From Chryseobacterium sp. LAM-KRS1 (GTDB taxonomy: Bacteria; Bacteroidota; Bacteroidia; Flavobacteriales; Weeksellaceae): a stretch of DNA of 64,000 nt. The DNA lies in assembly GCF_013184525.1 (NCBI RefSeq), contig NZ_JAAOIZ010000005.1:310001-374000 (forward strand), written 5' to 3'. Below, in pieces: positions 17,811 through 27,602 of this stretch. Both the position numbers and the translations under genes were made by a program. Within the stretch, counting starts at the first letter, position 1. Each line of letters opens with the position of its first letter. The notes beneath the pieces are model-generated. The model saw only the letters and a list, made by a program, of their open reading frames with translations. It did no database searches and was not told the origin of the DNA.

Positions 17811-18995
17811 ATGAAAAATATAATTACTTTTCTAATTTTTTGCCTGCTATGTCAGCAACTATCATCTCAAACATTTATTCAGGCCTATCAGAACAGAGCC
17901 AATCAGGTTACTCAAACCAATATTACAACGAATTTACAGCAATTTGAAAACCTTGGTGTCAAAACTACAGGTTCCACGAACAATGCGAATACTCTGACGT
18001 GGATAAAAAATAAGTACCTGTCTTATGGCTATACAGCCAGTCAAATCGTTGAAGATCCTTTTACATTTGGAAGTACGAGTTCAAAGAATCTGATCATTAC
18101 GAAAACAGGGACAACATATCCCAATACGTATGTAATTATTTGCGCCCATTATGATACGGTAACAGGATCCGGCGTAAGTGATAACGGAAGCGGAACTTCA
18201 ATTTTATTAGAGGCCGCAAGAATTTTAAAAGATATCCCTACCCAGTATTCAATAAAATTCATTCATTTTTCAGGAGAGGAACAGGGACTTTACGGGAGCT
18301 ACCACTATGCGGATAATGTAGTTTTTCAAAACGGAGTTCGCAAACTTAATATAAGACTGGTCTTCAATATTGATCAGGTGGGAGGTAAATTAGGAAATAA
18401 CAACAATAAGATAAAATGTGAAAAGGGAGTTAACGGAAGCTCCGCCAATAATGCAACATCGAGCTCTTTCACCCAGCAGTTGGCAACCTGTACAAGTCTG
18501 TACTCTCCTCTTCAGACAGTGATGGCTACCGCATATGCTTCAGACTATATTCCTTTTGAAGAAAACGGAGATATTATCACAGGTTTTTATGAGAATATCA
18601 GGAGCAATAATGAGCATACGGTAAATGATACCTTTGCCAATATAGATCCTGTATATGTATTCAATGTAGGTAAAGCTGCTGTTGGTGCGCTCCAACATTT
18701 TGCCGTTGCATCTACAACCGCAGCAATGGTTCTAAACACAGAAGAAACAAAAGCTCAGGCATCAATAGAATCAGTAAAGATCTATCCTAACCCGGCAAAA
18801 GATATTATAACTATTGACTTACCTGATACCATTAAAGAATTCAACTTTGAGCTGACAGATCTTTTAGGACATATTCTGATCAAAAAAGAAAATCAAAGAA
18901 AAATCGATATTTCCGGTTTGCAGGAAGGAGCTTATCTAGTCATTATAAAAGCCAAAGGTCAGACTACAACAAGAAAAATTGTTATAGAAAAATAA
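17811..18995 (+). CDS. Secreted M28 aminopeptidase, copy 2, T9SS-sorted
   Basis: 394 aa. Very similar to copy 1 throughout, with the same signal peptide type, ligand motifs (AHYDT, SDNGSG, SGEEQG, IDQVGG, NEHTVNDT) and T9SS tail SVKIYPNPAKD. The G before the first metal His is changed to Ala, otherwise the active site is intact. It has its own -7 box and terminator, so it is separately transcribed. A tandem duplicate, with most differences in the signal peptide and the linker before the sorting tail. Confidence 0.9.
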   Translation: MKNIITFLIFCLLCQQLSSQTFIQAYQNRANQVTQTNITTNLQQFENLGVKTTGSTNNANTLTWIKNKYLSYGYTASQIVEDPFTFGSTSSKNLIITKTGTTYPNTYVIICAHYDTVTGSGVSDNGSGTSILLEAARILKDIPTQYSIKFIHFSGEEQGLYGSYHYADNVVFQNGVRKLNIRLVFNIDQVGGKLGNNNNKIKCEKGVNGSSANNATSSSFTQQLATCTSLYSPLQTVMATAYASDYIPFEENGDIITGFYENIRSNNEHTVNDTFANIDPVYVFNVGKAAVGALQHFAVASTTAAMVLNTEETKAQASIESVKIYPNPAKDIITIDLPDTIKEFNFELTDLLGHILIKKENQRKIDISGLQEGAYLVIIKAKGQTTTRKIVIEK

Positions 18996-19019
18996 ATCAT
19001 CAAATATCTCTCAATTACA

Positions 19020-19056
19020 AAAATGCTTTTATTATCAACAATAAGAGCATTTTTTA
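19020..19056 (+). terminator. Terminator after M28 copy 2
   Basis: AAAATGCTTTTATT and AATAAGAGCATTTT around 6 bases, then T's. Homologous to the hairpin after copy 1. Confidence 0.8.
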
Positions 19057-19086
19057 TTTATTACATAATATTTTTATTCTTTCATT

Positions 19087-19117
19087 GTGATTTTATGATT
19101 ACTTTTACAAAAATCAC
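19087..19117 (+). promoter_or_regulatory. Weakened -7 region inside an inverted repeat, M28 copy 3
   Basis: GTGATTTT (19087-19094) and AAAATCAC (19110-19117) flank TACTTTTA (19100-19107). The last base differs from the G of the box before copy 2, so this promoter is probably weaker. Confidence 0.4.
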
Positions 19118-19123
19118 CTAACA

Positions 19124-20302
19124 ATGAAAAATATAATTACTCTTCTTTTTTGCGCTTTATTAGGCCAGCAATTACAATCTCAAAGCTTCATTCAAGTTTA
19201 TCAGGACAGGGCAAACCAGGTTACACAAACCAATATTACAACCAATCTGCAGCAGTTCCAAAATCTTGGTGTAAAAACAACAGGTTCTACCAATAATGCC
19301 AATGCGCTTACGTGGATCAAAAACAAATATTTATCGTATGGCTACACAGCAAGCCAGATTGTTGAGGATCCTTTTACCTTTGGAAGCACAAGTTCCAAAA
19401 ACCTGATCATCACCAAAACAGGAACAGTATATCCTAATAAATATGTTATTATTTGTGGGCACTTTGATAGCATCGTAGGTCCGGGAACCAATGATAACGG
19501 TAGTGGTACTTCAATTATACTGGAAGCTGCCAGGATCCTTAGAAATGTTCCGACAGAATATTCTATCAAGTTTATTCATTTTTCCGGAGAAGAACAGGGA
19601 TTAAGAGGAAGTTCCCATTATGTAAACAATGTAGCTTATCAAAATGGTGTTCGAAAGCTGGATATAAAATTGGTATTCAATCTTGACCAGGTAGGTGGAA
19701 AAATGGGGAATGTAAATAACAGAATATACTGTGATGAGGATCAGGGAGGAGTAAGCAGCAATAATGCGGCATCAAGTGCGGTTACACAACAGCTGGTGAC
19801 CTGTACTACTCTATATTCTCCACTACTTACAGGGATTGATCCGGCAGAAGATACGGACTATATCCCTTTTGAACAGAAAGGAGAAGTGATTACAGGATAT
19901 TTTGAGTATAAGAGAAGCAGTTATCCGCATACTGTGAATGATACCTTTGCGAATACAGACCCTGTATATATTTTCAATGTAGGAAAAGCAACAGTGGGGG
20001 CACTTCAGCATTTTGCAGTAGCATCCACTACGGCATCTTTAGTTTTAAATACCAAAGAAACCGCTGCAAATACGCTTGAATCCGTTAAAATTTATCCCAA
20101 TCCGGCAAAAGATATTCTGAGCCTGGAATTACCATCTTCCGTTAGCAACTTCAGTTTTGAAATCACCGATCTGTTAGGTCGGTCTTTACTTAAGCAAGAA
20201 AACCAGACAAGAATTAATGTTTCTAATTTGCCAAAAGGGGTTTATTTAGGAAACCTTAAAGCCGATGAGCATACAGTAGTTAGAAAAATTATGATTGAAT
20301 AA
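19124..20302 (+). CDS. Secreted M28 aminopeptidase, copy 3, T9SS-sorted
   Basis: 392 aa. The most divergent copy: the region after the third ligand differs (YCDEDQGGVSSNNAASS instead of KCEKGVNGSSANNATSS) and the first motif reads GHFDS, but all ligands remain (H and D of GHFD, NDNGSG, SGEEQG, LDQVGG, PHTVNDT). Signal peptide at the N terminus and T9SS tail SVKIYPNPAKD at the C terminus. The divergence around the substrate cleft suggests a changed peptide preference; this is inference. Confidence 0.9.
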   Translation: MKNIITLLFCALLGQQLQSQSFIQVYQDRANQVTQTNITTNLQQFQNLGVKTTGSTNNANALTWIKNKYLSYGYTASQIVEDPFTFGSTSSKNLIITKTGTVYPNKYVIICGHFDSIVGPGTNDNGSGTSIILEAARILRNVPTEYSIKFIHFSGEEQGLRGSSHYVNNVAYQNGVRKLDIKLVFNLDQVGGKMGNVNNRIYCDEDQGGVSSNNAASSAVTQQLVTCTTLYSPLLTGIDPAEDTDYIPFEQKGEVITGYFEYKRSSYPHTVNDTFANTDPVYIFNVGKATVGALQHFAVASTTASLVLNTKETAANTLESVKIYPNPAKDILSLELPSSVSNFSFEITDLLGRSLLKQENQTRINVSNLPKGVYLGNLKADEHTVVRKIMIE

Positions 20303-20326
20303 TCACTTATACTATATATCTTAATA

Positions 20327-20356
20327 CAAAAGCTTTCTAAAAATAGAAAGCTTTTG
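20327..20356. terminator. Terminator between M28 copy 3 and the GH97 gene
   Basis: CAAAAGCTTTCTA, loop AAAA, TAGAAAGCTTTTG: a perfect 13-bp stem between converging genes. Confidence 0.8.
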
Positions 20357-20370
20357 GTTTTTATAATTCT

Positions 20371-22368
20371 TTATTTTTTTGTGATCTTTATTACGTAACC
20401 TCCTCCTGACGCCATTGATACGGTTAATTTTCTATTGGCTGGAATGTCAATGACTTCCTTTTTGTAATCTTTAGCAACACGATTCGCGTTGATTCCATCT
20501 TTAAATACTTCACCTTTGAAATTGCCTTTTCCTAGGAATGATAAATCTAATTCTACAGTACGTGCATCCCAGTTGGTTAAAGCACCCATATACCAATCAT
20601 CTCCTTTTTTACGGGCTATTGCTACATATTTTGCGACCTCACCATCTAAAGCTATGGTTTGATCCCAAATGGTAGGAACCTTAGCAATAAATTCTGTACA
20701 TTCCGTTTCTGCCATATAATTTGACGGGCTATCACAAAGCATATTTAACGGAGACTCAAAGACTATATATTCTGCCAGCTGACGGCATCGTGTTCCCTGA
20801 CTCATAGCTTCACTATCAACACTTTTGAAATTATCTTTGGTTGCATTACGCATTGCTCCCTGAGTATAATCCATTGGACCTGCTATCTGTCGGATAAATG
20901 GAATGGTTACATCATAGGTCACCTGGTCAAGATGATCTGCCCATTTCATTTGCTCCAATCCGTTTACCCCTTCAAAATTAATAACATTAGGATAGGTTCG
21001 TTGTAGCCCTGTAGGTTTATATGTCCCATGATAATCTATCAACAACTTATATTTTGAAGCCATTGCTGCCCCTCGCCGGTGAAAGTCAACAATGATCTGA
21101 TCATCCCGATCCATAAAGTCTACTTTAAAACCTTTGATTCCCATTTCACTATAATGTTTACAAACAGCTTCCATATCACGATCAAAAGCATAATAACCAG
21201 CCCAAAGAATAAGCCCTACTTTTTTGGAATTTGCATAAGCAATCAATTCCGGCAGATTGATTTCAGGCACTACCTGAAAGAGGTCTGCTTTCTTATTGAC
21301 TGCCCAACCTTCATCAAGAATCACATATTCTATTCCATATTGAGCAGCAAAATCGATATAATATCGATAGGTTTCATTATTAACCCCGGTCTTAAAATTT
21401 ACATTGTACAAATTCCAATCATTCCACCAATCCCAGGCTACTTTTCCTGGTTTCACCCATGAATAATCTCCCTGAGAAGGAGTTGCCAATTTATAGACGA
21501 TATCACTATCTGTCAAATCTGAGTCTTTCTCGGAAATAATAATGATTCGCCAAGGAAAGTCTGTCCCTTTATCGAATTGGGCAACAAAGTTTTCACGAGA
21601 TTTTATGAGCATCTGCAAATTATTATGTCCCCCTTGCTGAACTTCTTTCGGGTAAGGTGCAAATACGCCTTTTAAACTATTGGATTTATCTCCCGGATAT
21701 AAGAACATTCCCGGGTAATTGATCAGATCAGACTCGGCAATACAAAGCTTTTTACCCTTTACCCCTTCTACAAGTAAAGGATTGATAGCGAGTCTTTTCT
21801 TATTCCATTCGGATAAAGGATAATGAAAATAAGGTTGTTCAAACGAGTTGAAAAATTGTTTTTCCAAAGGAGCTGTTTCCGGTTTATTGGTATAGTTGAT
21901 AAAAGCTTTTTGATCTGCAGGGAAATTAAATTCAGCTTGTTCAGCCATTATTTTAAATGGCTTTTTAGCTAAAGACACAAATCTGTAAGCAATCCCTTCA
22001 TCATAAGCTCTAAAAATAATATGATAATCTTTAAACTCTAATATCAGTTCATTATAATAGTCTTTAATTTGCTGGCGTTTATATATCCGCACATTGAAAG
22101 TCTGGTTAACTTTTTTTTCTGACGATCTTAAAAGTTTTCCATTTTTCCCATAGAAAGATCCATCATCAAGTGTCATGGAAATAGCAGATTTGTCGAGCAT
22201 TACATCTCCATTGTGTAGCAAGGAATACTCTACTGTTTTACCTACGTTGATGAAGGTTTTCAGTTTATTATTAGGAGAAGTGAGTATTAATTGTTTTTGA
22301 ACTGAAACCCCTGTAGGCAAAAGTATCAGACAGAATAAGATGAAAATAATAAAATCATTTTTTTTCAT
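20371..22368 (-). CDS. Glycoside hydrolase family 97, exported
   Basis: 665 aa, read from the ATG at 22368; the in-frame ATG at 22392 adds eight residues in front of a good signal peptide (KKNDFIIFILFCLILLPTG). GH97 layout: N-terminal beta-sandwich, TIM barrel with KVAWDWWNDWN, YVILDEGW, MGIKGFKVDFMDRDDQ and DYHGTYKPTGLQRTYPN, then a C-terminal beta domain. The Asp in KVDFMDRDD fits the retaining branch (alpha-galactosidase-like), not the inverting SusB-type glucosidases; this assignment is inferred. There is no SusC/D pair next to it. Confidence 0.9.
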   Translation of the reverse strand: MKKNDFIIFILFCLILLPTGVSVQKQLILTSPNNKLKTFINVGKTVEYSLLHNGDVMLDKSAISMTLDDGSFYGKNGKLLRSSEKKVNQTFNVRIYKRQQIKDYYNELILEFKDYHIIFRAYDEGIAYRFVSLAKKPFKIMAEQAEFNFPADQKAFINYTNKPETAPLEKQFFNSFEQPYFHYPLSEWNKKRLAINPLLVEGVKGKKLCIAESDLINYPGMFLYPGDKSNSLKGVFAPYPKEVQQGGHNNLQMLIKSRENFVAQFDKGTDFPWRIIIISEKDSDLTDSDIVYKLATPSQGDYSWVKPGKVAWDWWNDWNLYNVNFKTGVNNETYRYYIDFAAQYGIEYVILDEGWAVNKKADLFQVVPEINLPELIAYANSKKVGLILWAGYYAFDRDMEAVCKHYSEMGIKGFKVDFMDRDDQIIVDFHRRGAAMASKYKLLIDYHGTYKPTGLQRTYPNVINFEGVNGLEQMKWADHLDQVTYDVTIPFIRQIAGPMDYTQGAMRNATKDNFKSVDSEAMSQGTRCRQLAEYIVFESPLNMLCDSPSNYMAETECTEFIAKVPTIWDQTIALDGEVAKYVAIARKKGDDWYMGALTNWDARTVELDLSFLGKGNFKGEVFKDGINANRVAKDYKKEVIDIPANRKLTVSMASGGGYVIKITKK

Positions 22369-22565
22369 AAATATTACTGGGTATTTGTACAAATTCTGTT
22401 TATGACATATTCTTTAAGGTTGTTTTGAAAATAAAATGTAAATTATGAAAAATGTTTTGAAAATTTCATCTGCTTTATAAGTTTTTTATGCCTAATACTG
22501 CTATGGCGCTCAGAATGCAAAAGATTACATGGACAAAGAGGATTATATTCTTTAAAACACAAAAC

Positions 22566-22585
22566 CCTATCTAAAAGCAGATAGG
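22566..22585 (-). terminator. Terminator after the TonB receptor
   Basis: CCTATCT, loop of 6, AGATAGG; the minus-strand product continues GGGTTTTG. It lies 30 bases downstream of the receptor stop. Confidence 0.65.
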
Positions 22586-22614
22586 ATTTCATTATTCATA
22601 TAGCTAAAATTAGT

Positions 22615-24735
22615 CTAGTAATTAAAATTCAGAGACAAGGTATAATACCTTCCGTTTCCTCTTACATACTCTGCATCTCGTGCAGTGTACATTGAAGTTG
22701 GAGTATAATAGGTTTTATTCAAGACATTTTCTATTCCTAATCCTACCGTAATTACATTATTAAATTGGTAACTCCCTTGAAAATTAAAAAGGTTAAATTC
22801 CTTTACAGGACCTTCTCCTTCCTGATATTTTCCGGATACCGGTTCAAATTGTTCTCTTTTAAAGGAGTACATATGATAAACTCCCAATTGAAGCTTCTGG
22901 GATTTATTATTCCATTTGATATAAGAATTAAGTCTGGCTGGAGCGATCCTCAATCCGCTCAAATATTTATCGTAGCTATTATCATTTTTCACGTCTACTT
23001 TTCCTTCCTGGTAAGTATAATTAGCTCCTATACTTAATCCTCTGGTCGGATATACGTTCATTGCCAGCTCTACTCCACTAATGTATTGTGGCGCTCTCAA
23101 AGGCGTCCAAAATCCGTTTACAGAGACCAAGTCTGCCCCCAATTTTGAATAATTATAAAAATAACTCGCTGAGAAATCAACAGCCCGGCCAATTTTACTG
23201 TTAAATCCAATCTCGTAATTATCAATAACAACAGGATCCGCATTGATTTCATTTAAAACATTAGTTTTAGCATCTCTCAGCACTCGTCCTAAATCATAAA
23301 TATTAAATCCTCTTGAGTAAGAGGTAAAAGGCTGGAAAAAGTCAATTGCAACATAACTTACTCCTACATTATATGATATATTGGAATAATTTAACCGGCC
23401 TCCCTGCACATTAAATTCAGAGGCATTTCCAGAAGGCAATGTAGTATAATCCGGAACTTTTACAGACATCTTATCCCATCGCAATCCTGCTTTAACAGTT
23501 AAGTCTTTGGTGATAAACAATTTACCTTGTACAAAAGGAGCAGCCGCCAGCATATTCATTTCAGGAACCCATATTCTTCCGTCTACCAAAGGCTGGCTTG
23601 TTTTCTCATTGAGTAAATCAAGACCATAGGTTAAAGAACCCATCAGCTCATTTCCTTTTTTAAATTCAGTATTAAAATCTGCCCTGAATCCATATTTCTT
23701 TTCCAAAATAGCCGATTGTCCCCCTGTTTTCCATCTTGGTGGGTTACGATAATCATAGATTGTATAAAAGTCCTGAAAATAAAGCGTTGTATTGAGGGAA
23801 GTCTGATGGAAAATATTTTTATTGATATATTTTAAATATCCGTTGTGATTATATCTTGTTCCCTCTTTCACCCCTTCTCTGTTTCCTAATTTTCCTGTAG
23901 AAGGTCTTTCTCCATACTTTCCGATATCAAGAATATATTTAGAATCCTGTAAACTGGAATAATAATTATACATTAACTCCACTCTATTATCATCATCTAT
24001 ATTATATCCTATTTTTCCGAATACGTTTCCTACACTGGTTTCTCCTAATCCATATCTTGGATTTTGAACCAAATCATCACCGTCTATTTTCACTCCATTC
24101 TGAGTAATTGTACCATTAATAAGGTAATCCCACTTTCCTAAGTTTCCAAAAAAACTCTGGGAAACCCTGTAGCCAGCGCCACCGTCCGATTTGAACATAT
24201 TACTATTGAATAAATCATGACTGGTAAAGCCCAAAACTGTTTTTCCTGAAAATGGTTTGCTCTTAGTATTTTTCTGAGTGATATAATTGATAATACCGCC
24301 CTCTGCACCATTTCCATAAATGGATGTTGCTCCTTTAACAACTTCAATACGTTCAAGTACTGACGGATCAATACTTCTGATCTCCCTGTCATTATTTCGT
24401 AACGGACTTGATTGAGGAATACCATCGATCATGATCAGTACATTTCTACCCCTCAGGGTTTGGCCTCTATTTCCTACGAGATTATTACCAAAAGCAAGTC
24501 CCGGAACTTTATATGCTAATATATTACTGAGATCTGGAGATATCAGAGACTGCTCTTCAATTTCTTTTTTATGGATAATATGTACTGTAGAAGCCGTCTT
24601 TTTTACAATTTCGGGGGACCTTGATGCTGTGATAATAACTTCTTCAAGTCTCCTTTGATCAAGTGAATCTTTTTTTTGTGCATGTATTAAGGAAGCTGCG
24701 ATTAAGCTTCCCAAACAAAAAATATTTTTTTTCAT
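22615..24735 (-). CDS. TonB-dependent siderophore-type receptor
   Basis: 706 aa. Signal peptide (ending LIHAQ), then a segment EEVIITASRS that resembles a TonB box, the plug domain (VPGLAFGNNLVGNRGQTLRGRN, ERIEVVKGATSIYGNGAEGG) and a beta-barrel ending in an aromatic residue (YYTLSLNFNY). It is not SusC-like: no CarboxypepD-like N-terminal domain and no SusD partner. The plug and barrel resemble ferric-siderophore receptors such as the catecholate and aerobactin types; the ligand cannot be told. The gene is alone, between the GH97 gene and the his operon. A short inverted repeat over its -7 box may bind a regulator. Confidence 0.88.
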   Translation of the reverse strand: MKKNIFCLGSLIAASLIHAQKKDSLDQRRLEEVIITASRSPEIVKKTASTVHIIHKKEIEEQSLISPDLSNILAYKVPGLAFGNNLVGNRGQTLRGRNVLIMIDGIPQSSPLRNNDREIRSIDPSVLERIEVVKGATSIYGNGAEGGIINYITQKNTKSKPFSGKTVLGFTSHDLFNSNMFKSDGGAGYRVSQSFFGNLGKWDYLINGTITQNGVKIDGDDLVQNPRYGLGETSVGNVFGKIGYNIDDDNRVELMYNYYSSLQDSKYILDIGKYGERPSTGKLGNREGVKEGTRYNHNGYLKYINKNIFHQTSLNTTLYFQDFYTIYDYRNPPRWKTGGQSAILEKKYGFRADFNTEFKKGNELMGSLTYGLDLLNEKTSQPLVDGRIWVPEMNMLAAAPFVQGKLFITKDLTVKAGLRWDKMSVKVPDYTTLPSGNASEFNVQGGRLNYSNISYNVGVSYVAIDFFQPFTSYSRGFNIYDLGRVLRDAKTNVLNEINADPVVIDNYEIGFNSKIGRAVDFSASYFYNYSKLGADLVSVNGFWTPLRAPQYISGVELAMNVYPTRGLSIGANYTYQEGKVDVKNDNSYDKYLSGLRIAPARLNSYIKWNNKSQKLQLGVYHMYSFKREQFEPVSGKYQEGEGPVKEFNLFNFQGSYQFNNVITVGLGIENVLNKTYYTPTSMYTARDAEYVRGNGRYYTLSLNFNY

Positions 24736-24757
24736 CTACGTGTTCTTATTTAGAATA

Positions 24758-24785
24758 ATTAAAAGGCAAAAGTAATGCTTTTAAT
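24758..24785 (-). promoter_or_regulatory. -7 box inside an inverted repeat, TonB receptor
   Basis: Minus-strand TACTTTTG (24767-24774) is flanked by ATTAAAAG (24758-24765) and CTTTTAAT (24778-24785), a perfect 8-bp inverted repeat that could be an operator. It does not resemble a classical Fur box. Confidence 0.45.
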
Positions 24786-24966
24786 ATTTTACTAAATCAG
24801 GCAGAGTCAACCCAATCAGATAAAATGAAAAACGATTGACCTATAAAAACTTATTTTAATGTAAAAAATCCAAAAATTCAATTAAGTAATTTTATTTTTT
24901 ACACATTAAAAGATAAATGTCATGTTTACTAGCTAACACAGATCTAATATAATGTGCCAAATGTTT

Positions 24967-25554
24967 TTATTTTCCATTCCTTTCCAACAAAACGCGTTCA
25001 ATGTCTTTCAGGGAAAAGTTTTTGGCTTTCAACAGAATTAAAAAGTGATACATCAGGTCCGCAGCTTCATCCTTAAACAATTTTTCATTATCGTCCTTTG
25101 CTTCGATTACCAGCTCTACAGCCTCCTCACCTACTTTCTGGGCAACCTTGTTGATACCTCTCTGATATAGTGAGTAGGTATAAGACCCCTCTGTTTTATC
25201 ATCAATTCTTTGTCCTATTTTTTCCTCCAGCTCATATAAAAATCCCTTGGAATCTTTTTCACCAAAACAGCTAAAGCTTCCGGTATGACAAACCACATTT
25301 TTAGGAGTAGCTTTTATCAAAACAGTATCCTGATCGCAATCAATATCGATACTTTTTACCGTTAAAAAATTCCCTGACTCCTCTCCTTTTGTCCATAATC
25401 TGTTTTTTGACCGGCTGAAAAAGGTAACAATTCCTTCCGCCCTGGTTTTGTTCCATGCTTCTTCATTCATATAGCCGAGCATTAAAACCTGTAAAGTCCG
25501 TACATCTTGTATAATAACCGGAACCAGCCCGTTTGTTTTATTAAAATTGATCAT
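24967..25554 (-). CDS. hisIE: Bifunctional phosphoribosyl-AMP cyclohydrolase / PR-ATP diphosphatase
   Basis: 195 aa, the fused HisI-HisE form. The N-terminal half carries [22 protein letters not shown] and the zinc-site Cys ([22 protein letters not shown]); the C-terminal half is an all-alpha NTP-PPase with [13 protein letters not shown] and [13 protein letters not shown]. It carries out steps 2 and 3 of histidine synthesis. Its start overlaps the end of hisF by 14 bases, and it is the last gene of the his operon. Confidence 0.95.
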   Translation of the reverse strand: MINFNKTNGLVPVIIQDVRTLQVLMLGYMNEEAWNKTRAEGIVTFFSRSKNRLWTKGEESGNFLTVKSIDIDCDQDTVLIKATPKNVVCHTGSFSCFGEKDSKGFLYELEEKIGQRIDDKTEGSYTYSLYQRGINKVAQKVGEEAVELVIEAKDDNEKLFKDEAADLMYHFLILLKAKNFSLKDIERVLLERNGK

Positions 25555-26305
25555 TTCTTACCTGTATTTTTTTATATAATAATTCTTTTTTTACATCCTG
25601 AATATGAATTTCTCCAAAATGGAAAATACTCGCAGCCAAACCACCGGTAGCTTTCGTTTCCTGAAATACTTCTGTAAAATCTCCTATTGTTCCTGCCCCT
25701 CCTGAAGCAATTACGGGGATATTGACAATTTCAGACACCGCTTTGGTTATCCTGATATCAAATCCCTTTTTAGTTCCGTCACCATCCATTGATGTCAGAA
25801 GAATTTCACCGGCACCTAAAACTTCAGCTTTTTTAGCCCACTCCAGAGTTTTCAGCTCTGTTGCTTCTCTTCCTCCTTTAATGTGTACCCAATCTTCATT
25901 ATTCACGAATTTTGTGTCAATGGCAACCACAATACACTGACTTCCGAATTCATTGGCCAGATCTGTGATAAGCTGTGGTTTTTTGACAGCAGAAGAATTG
26001 ATACTGATCTTATCTGCTCCCGCTTCAAGAAGTTTTCTTACATCTTCAATAGAATTGATTCCTCCGCCAACTGTAAAAGGAATGCTTAATTCTTTTGCGA
26101 TATCCCGGACAAGTTCTACAAAGGTTTTTCTTTCTTCAATAGTGGCTGTGATATCGAGAAAGACCAGTTCGTCTGCACCGTCAATTTCATATTTTTTAGC
26201 CAGGCTGATCGGATCTCCTGCATTTCGGAGTCCTTCAAAATTAATTCCTTTCACGGTTGTCCCATCTTTAATATCAAGACATGGAATAATTCTTTTTTTA
26301 AGCAT
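25541..26305 (-). CDS. hisF: Imidazole glycerol phosphate synthase, cyclase subunit
   Basis: 254 aa, starting at the ATG of [20 protein letters not shown]; an in-frame ATG two codons earlier (26311) would add M-K. TIM-barrel enzyme that, with HisH, makes IGP and AICAR. The second phosphate site is visible in [13 protein letters not shown], and ITVGGGI and the Asp near LDIT are typical. It overlaps hisA by 8 bases and hisIE by 14, so translation is probably coupled. Confidence 0.95.
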   Translation of the reverse strand: MLKKRIIPCLDIKDGTTVKGINFEGLRNAGDPISLAKKYEIDGADELVFLDITATIEERKTFVELVRDIAKELSIPFTVGGGINSIEDVRKLLEAGADKISINSSAVKKPQLITDLANEFGSQCIVVAIDTKFVNNEDWVHIKGGREATELKTLEWAKKAEVLGAGEILLTSMDGDGTKKGFDIRITKAVSEIVNIPVIASGGAGTIGDFTEVFQETKATGGLAASIFHFGEIHIQDVKKELLYKKIQVRNDQF

Positions 26306-27020
26306 TTTCAATAAAGTTCTGAAGTTCTTTTAATTCAATTTTCCCCTCGTAAATAGCTTTTCCGATGATCGTTCCGGAACAGCCTATTTCTTTCATCCTA
26401 TATACATCCCCGATACCTGAAATTCCTCCACTGGCAATCAGATTAACAGGAACATTCCCTAAAATATCCTGATACAGATCGATTGACGGTCCCTTCAGCA
26501 TTCCGTCTTTAGAAATATCCGTGCAGATTACCTGCCTAATTCCTTTTTCTTTATATTGAAGGATAAAAGAGAGTACATCAATTTGACTTTCTTCAAGCCA
26601 TCCGGAAGTTTTTATTTTTCTGTTTTCACAATCAGCTCCGAGAATAATTTTTTCAGGACCGTATTTGCTGACTAAAGTGTAACAGAGTTCCGGATCCTGA
26701 ACTGCAATGCTCCCGATAGTCACCTGACTTGCACCAGCATTAAGAGCCGTCTCAATATCTTCCGGTGTTTTTAATCCTCCTCCAAAATCAATTTGCAAGG
26801 AAGTCTCGCGAGCAATTGATTCCAATATTTTCTGATTTACAATATGCCTGGATTTAGCTCCGTCCAGATCTACCAGGTGGAGATACTGAATACCGGAATC
26901 TTCAAACTCTTTTGCCACCTCAAGGGGGCTTTCGTTATATACTTTCTTTGTGTTATAATCACCTTTTGAAAGGCGTACACATTTTCCGTCAATAATATCA
27001 ATAGCGGGAATGATCTTCAT
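26298..27020 (-). CDS. hisA: ProFAR isomerase (HisA)
   Basis: 240 aa, the usual size. Step 4 of histidine synthesis, isomerising ProFAR to PRFAR. TIM barrel with [17 protein letters not shown] at the N terminus, [13 protein letters not shown] and [16 protein letters not shown] at the two phosphate half-sites. It follows hisH with a 2-base gap and overlaps hisF by 8 bases. Confidence 0.95.
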   Translation of the reverse strand: MKIIPAIDIIDGKCVRLSKGDYNTKKVYNESPLEVAKEFEDSGIQYLHLVDLDGAKSRHIVNQKILESIARETSLQIDFGGGLKTPEDIETALNAGASQVTIGSIAVQDPELCYTLVSKYGPEKIILGADCENRKIKTSGWLEESQIDVLSFILQYKEKGIRQVICTDISKDGMLKGPSIDLYQDILGNVPVNLIASGGISGIGDVYRMKEIGCSGTIIGKAIYEGKIELKELQNFIENA

Positions 27021-27022
27021 AA

Positions 27023-27601
27023 TTACAGATTTAAAAAGTTTTGAAGTAATCTTGCACCCACTTTCCCGGACTTTTCAGGGTGAAACTGGGTAGCAAAGAA
27101 ATTGTCTTTTTGTAATGATGCACTGAATGGAAGTATATAATCACAAACAGAAGTCGTATACTCAGAAAGCTCACAATAGTAGCTGTGCACGAAATACAGG
27201 TCATTTGTTTTTTCAATACCTGAAAAAACAGGACTCTTCAAATCGTTTACCGTATTCCATCCCATATGAGGAACGATATCATTCGCCGGAAATTTTTTGA
27301 CATTGATATCAAAAATTCCCATCCCTTTAGTATTTCCTTCTTCATTATCTTTACACATCAGCTGCATTCCCAAACATATTCCCAATACCGGCTGTTTTAA
27401 CCCGGGGATAAACGTATCAAGTCCTTTTTCCTTTAAAAGTTCCATTGTTGAAGATGCTTCTCCTACGCCAGGGAAAATCACTTTATCAGCCTGTTGAATA
27501 ATAGTAAAATCATCACTGACCACTGATTCCACGTTTAACCTACCCAAGGCATTCTGAACGGATTGTACATTTCCGCCATTATATTTAATAATTGCAATCA
27601 T
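27023..27601 (-). CDS. hisH: Imidazole glycerol phosphate synthase, glutaminase subunit
   Basis: 192 aa. Class I glutamine amidotransferase supplying ammonia to HisF. Nucleophile Cys in [10 protein letters not shown], His and Glu in [22 protein letters not shown] is the N-terminal strand-loop. One base from hisB and two from hisA. Confidence 0.95.
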   Translation of the reverse strand: MIAIIKYNGGNVQSVQNALGRLNVESVVSDDFTIIQQADKVIFPGVGEASSTMELLKEKGLDTFIPGLKQPVLGICLGMQLMCKDNEEGNTKGMGIFDINVKKFPANDIVPHMGWNTVNDLKSPVFSGIEKTNDLYFVHSYYCELSEYTTSVCDYILPFSASLQKDNFFATQFHPEKSGKVGARLLQNFLNL

Positions 27602-27602
27602 C

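Noticed and set aside
24758-24785. Fur box before the TonB receptor
   Set aside because: The inverted repeat ATTAAAAG/CTTTTAAT does not match GATAATGATAATCATTATC; regulation by Fur is not supported by sequence.
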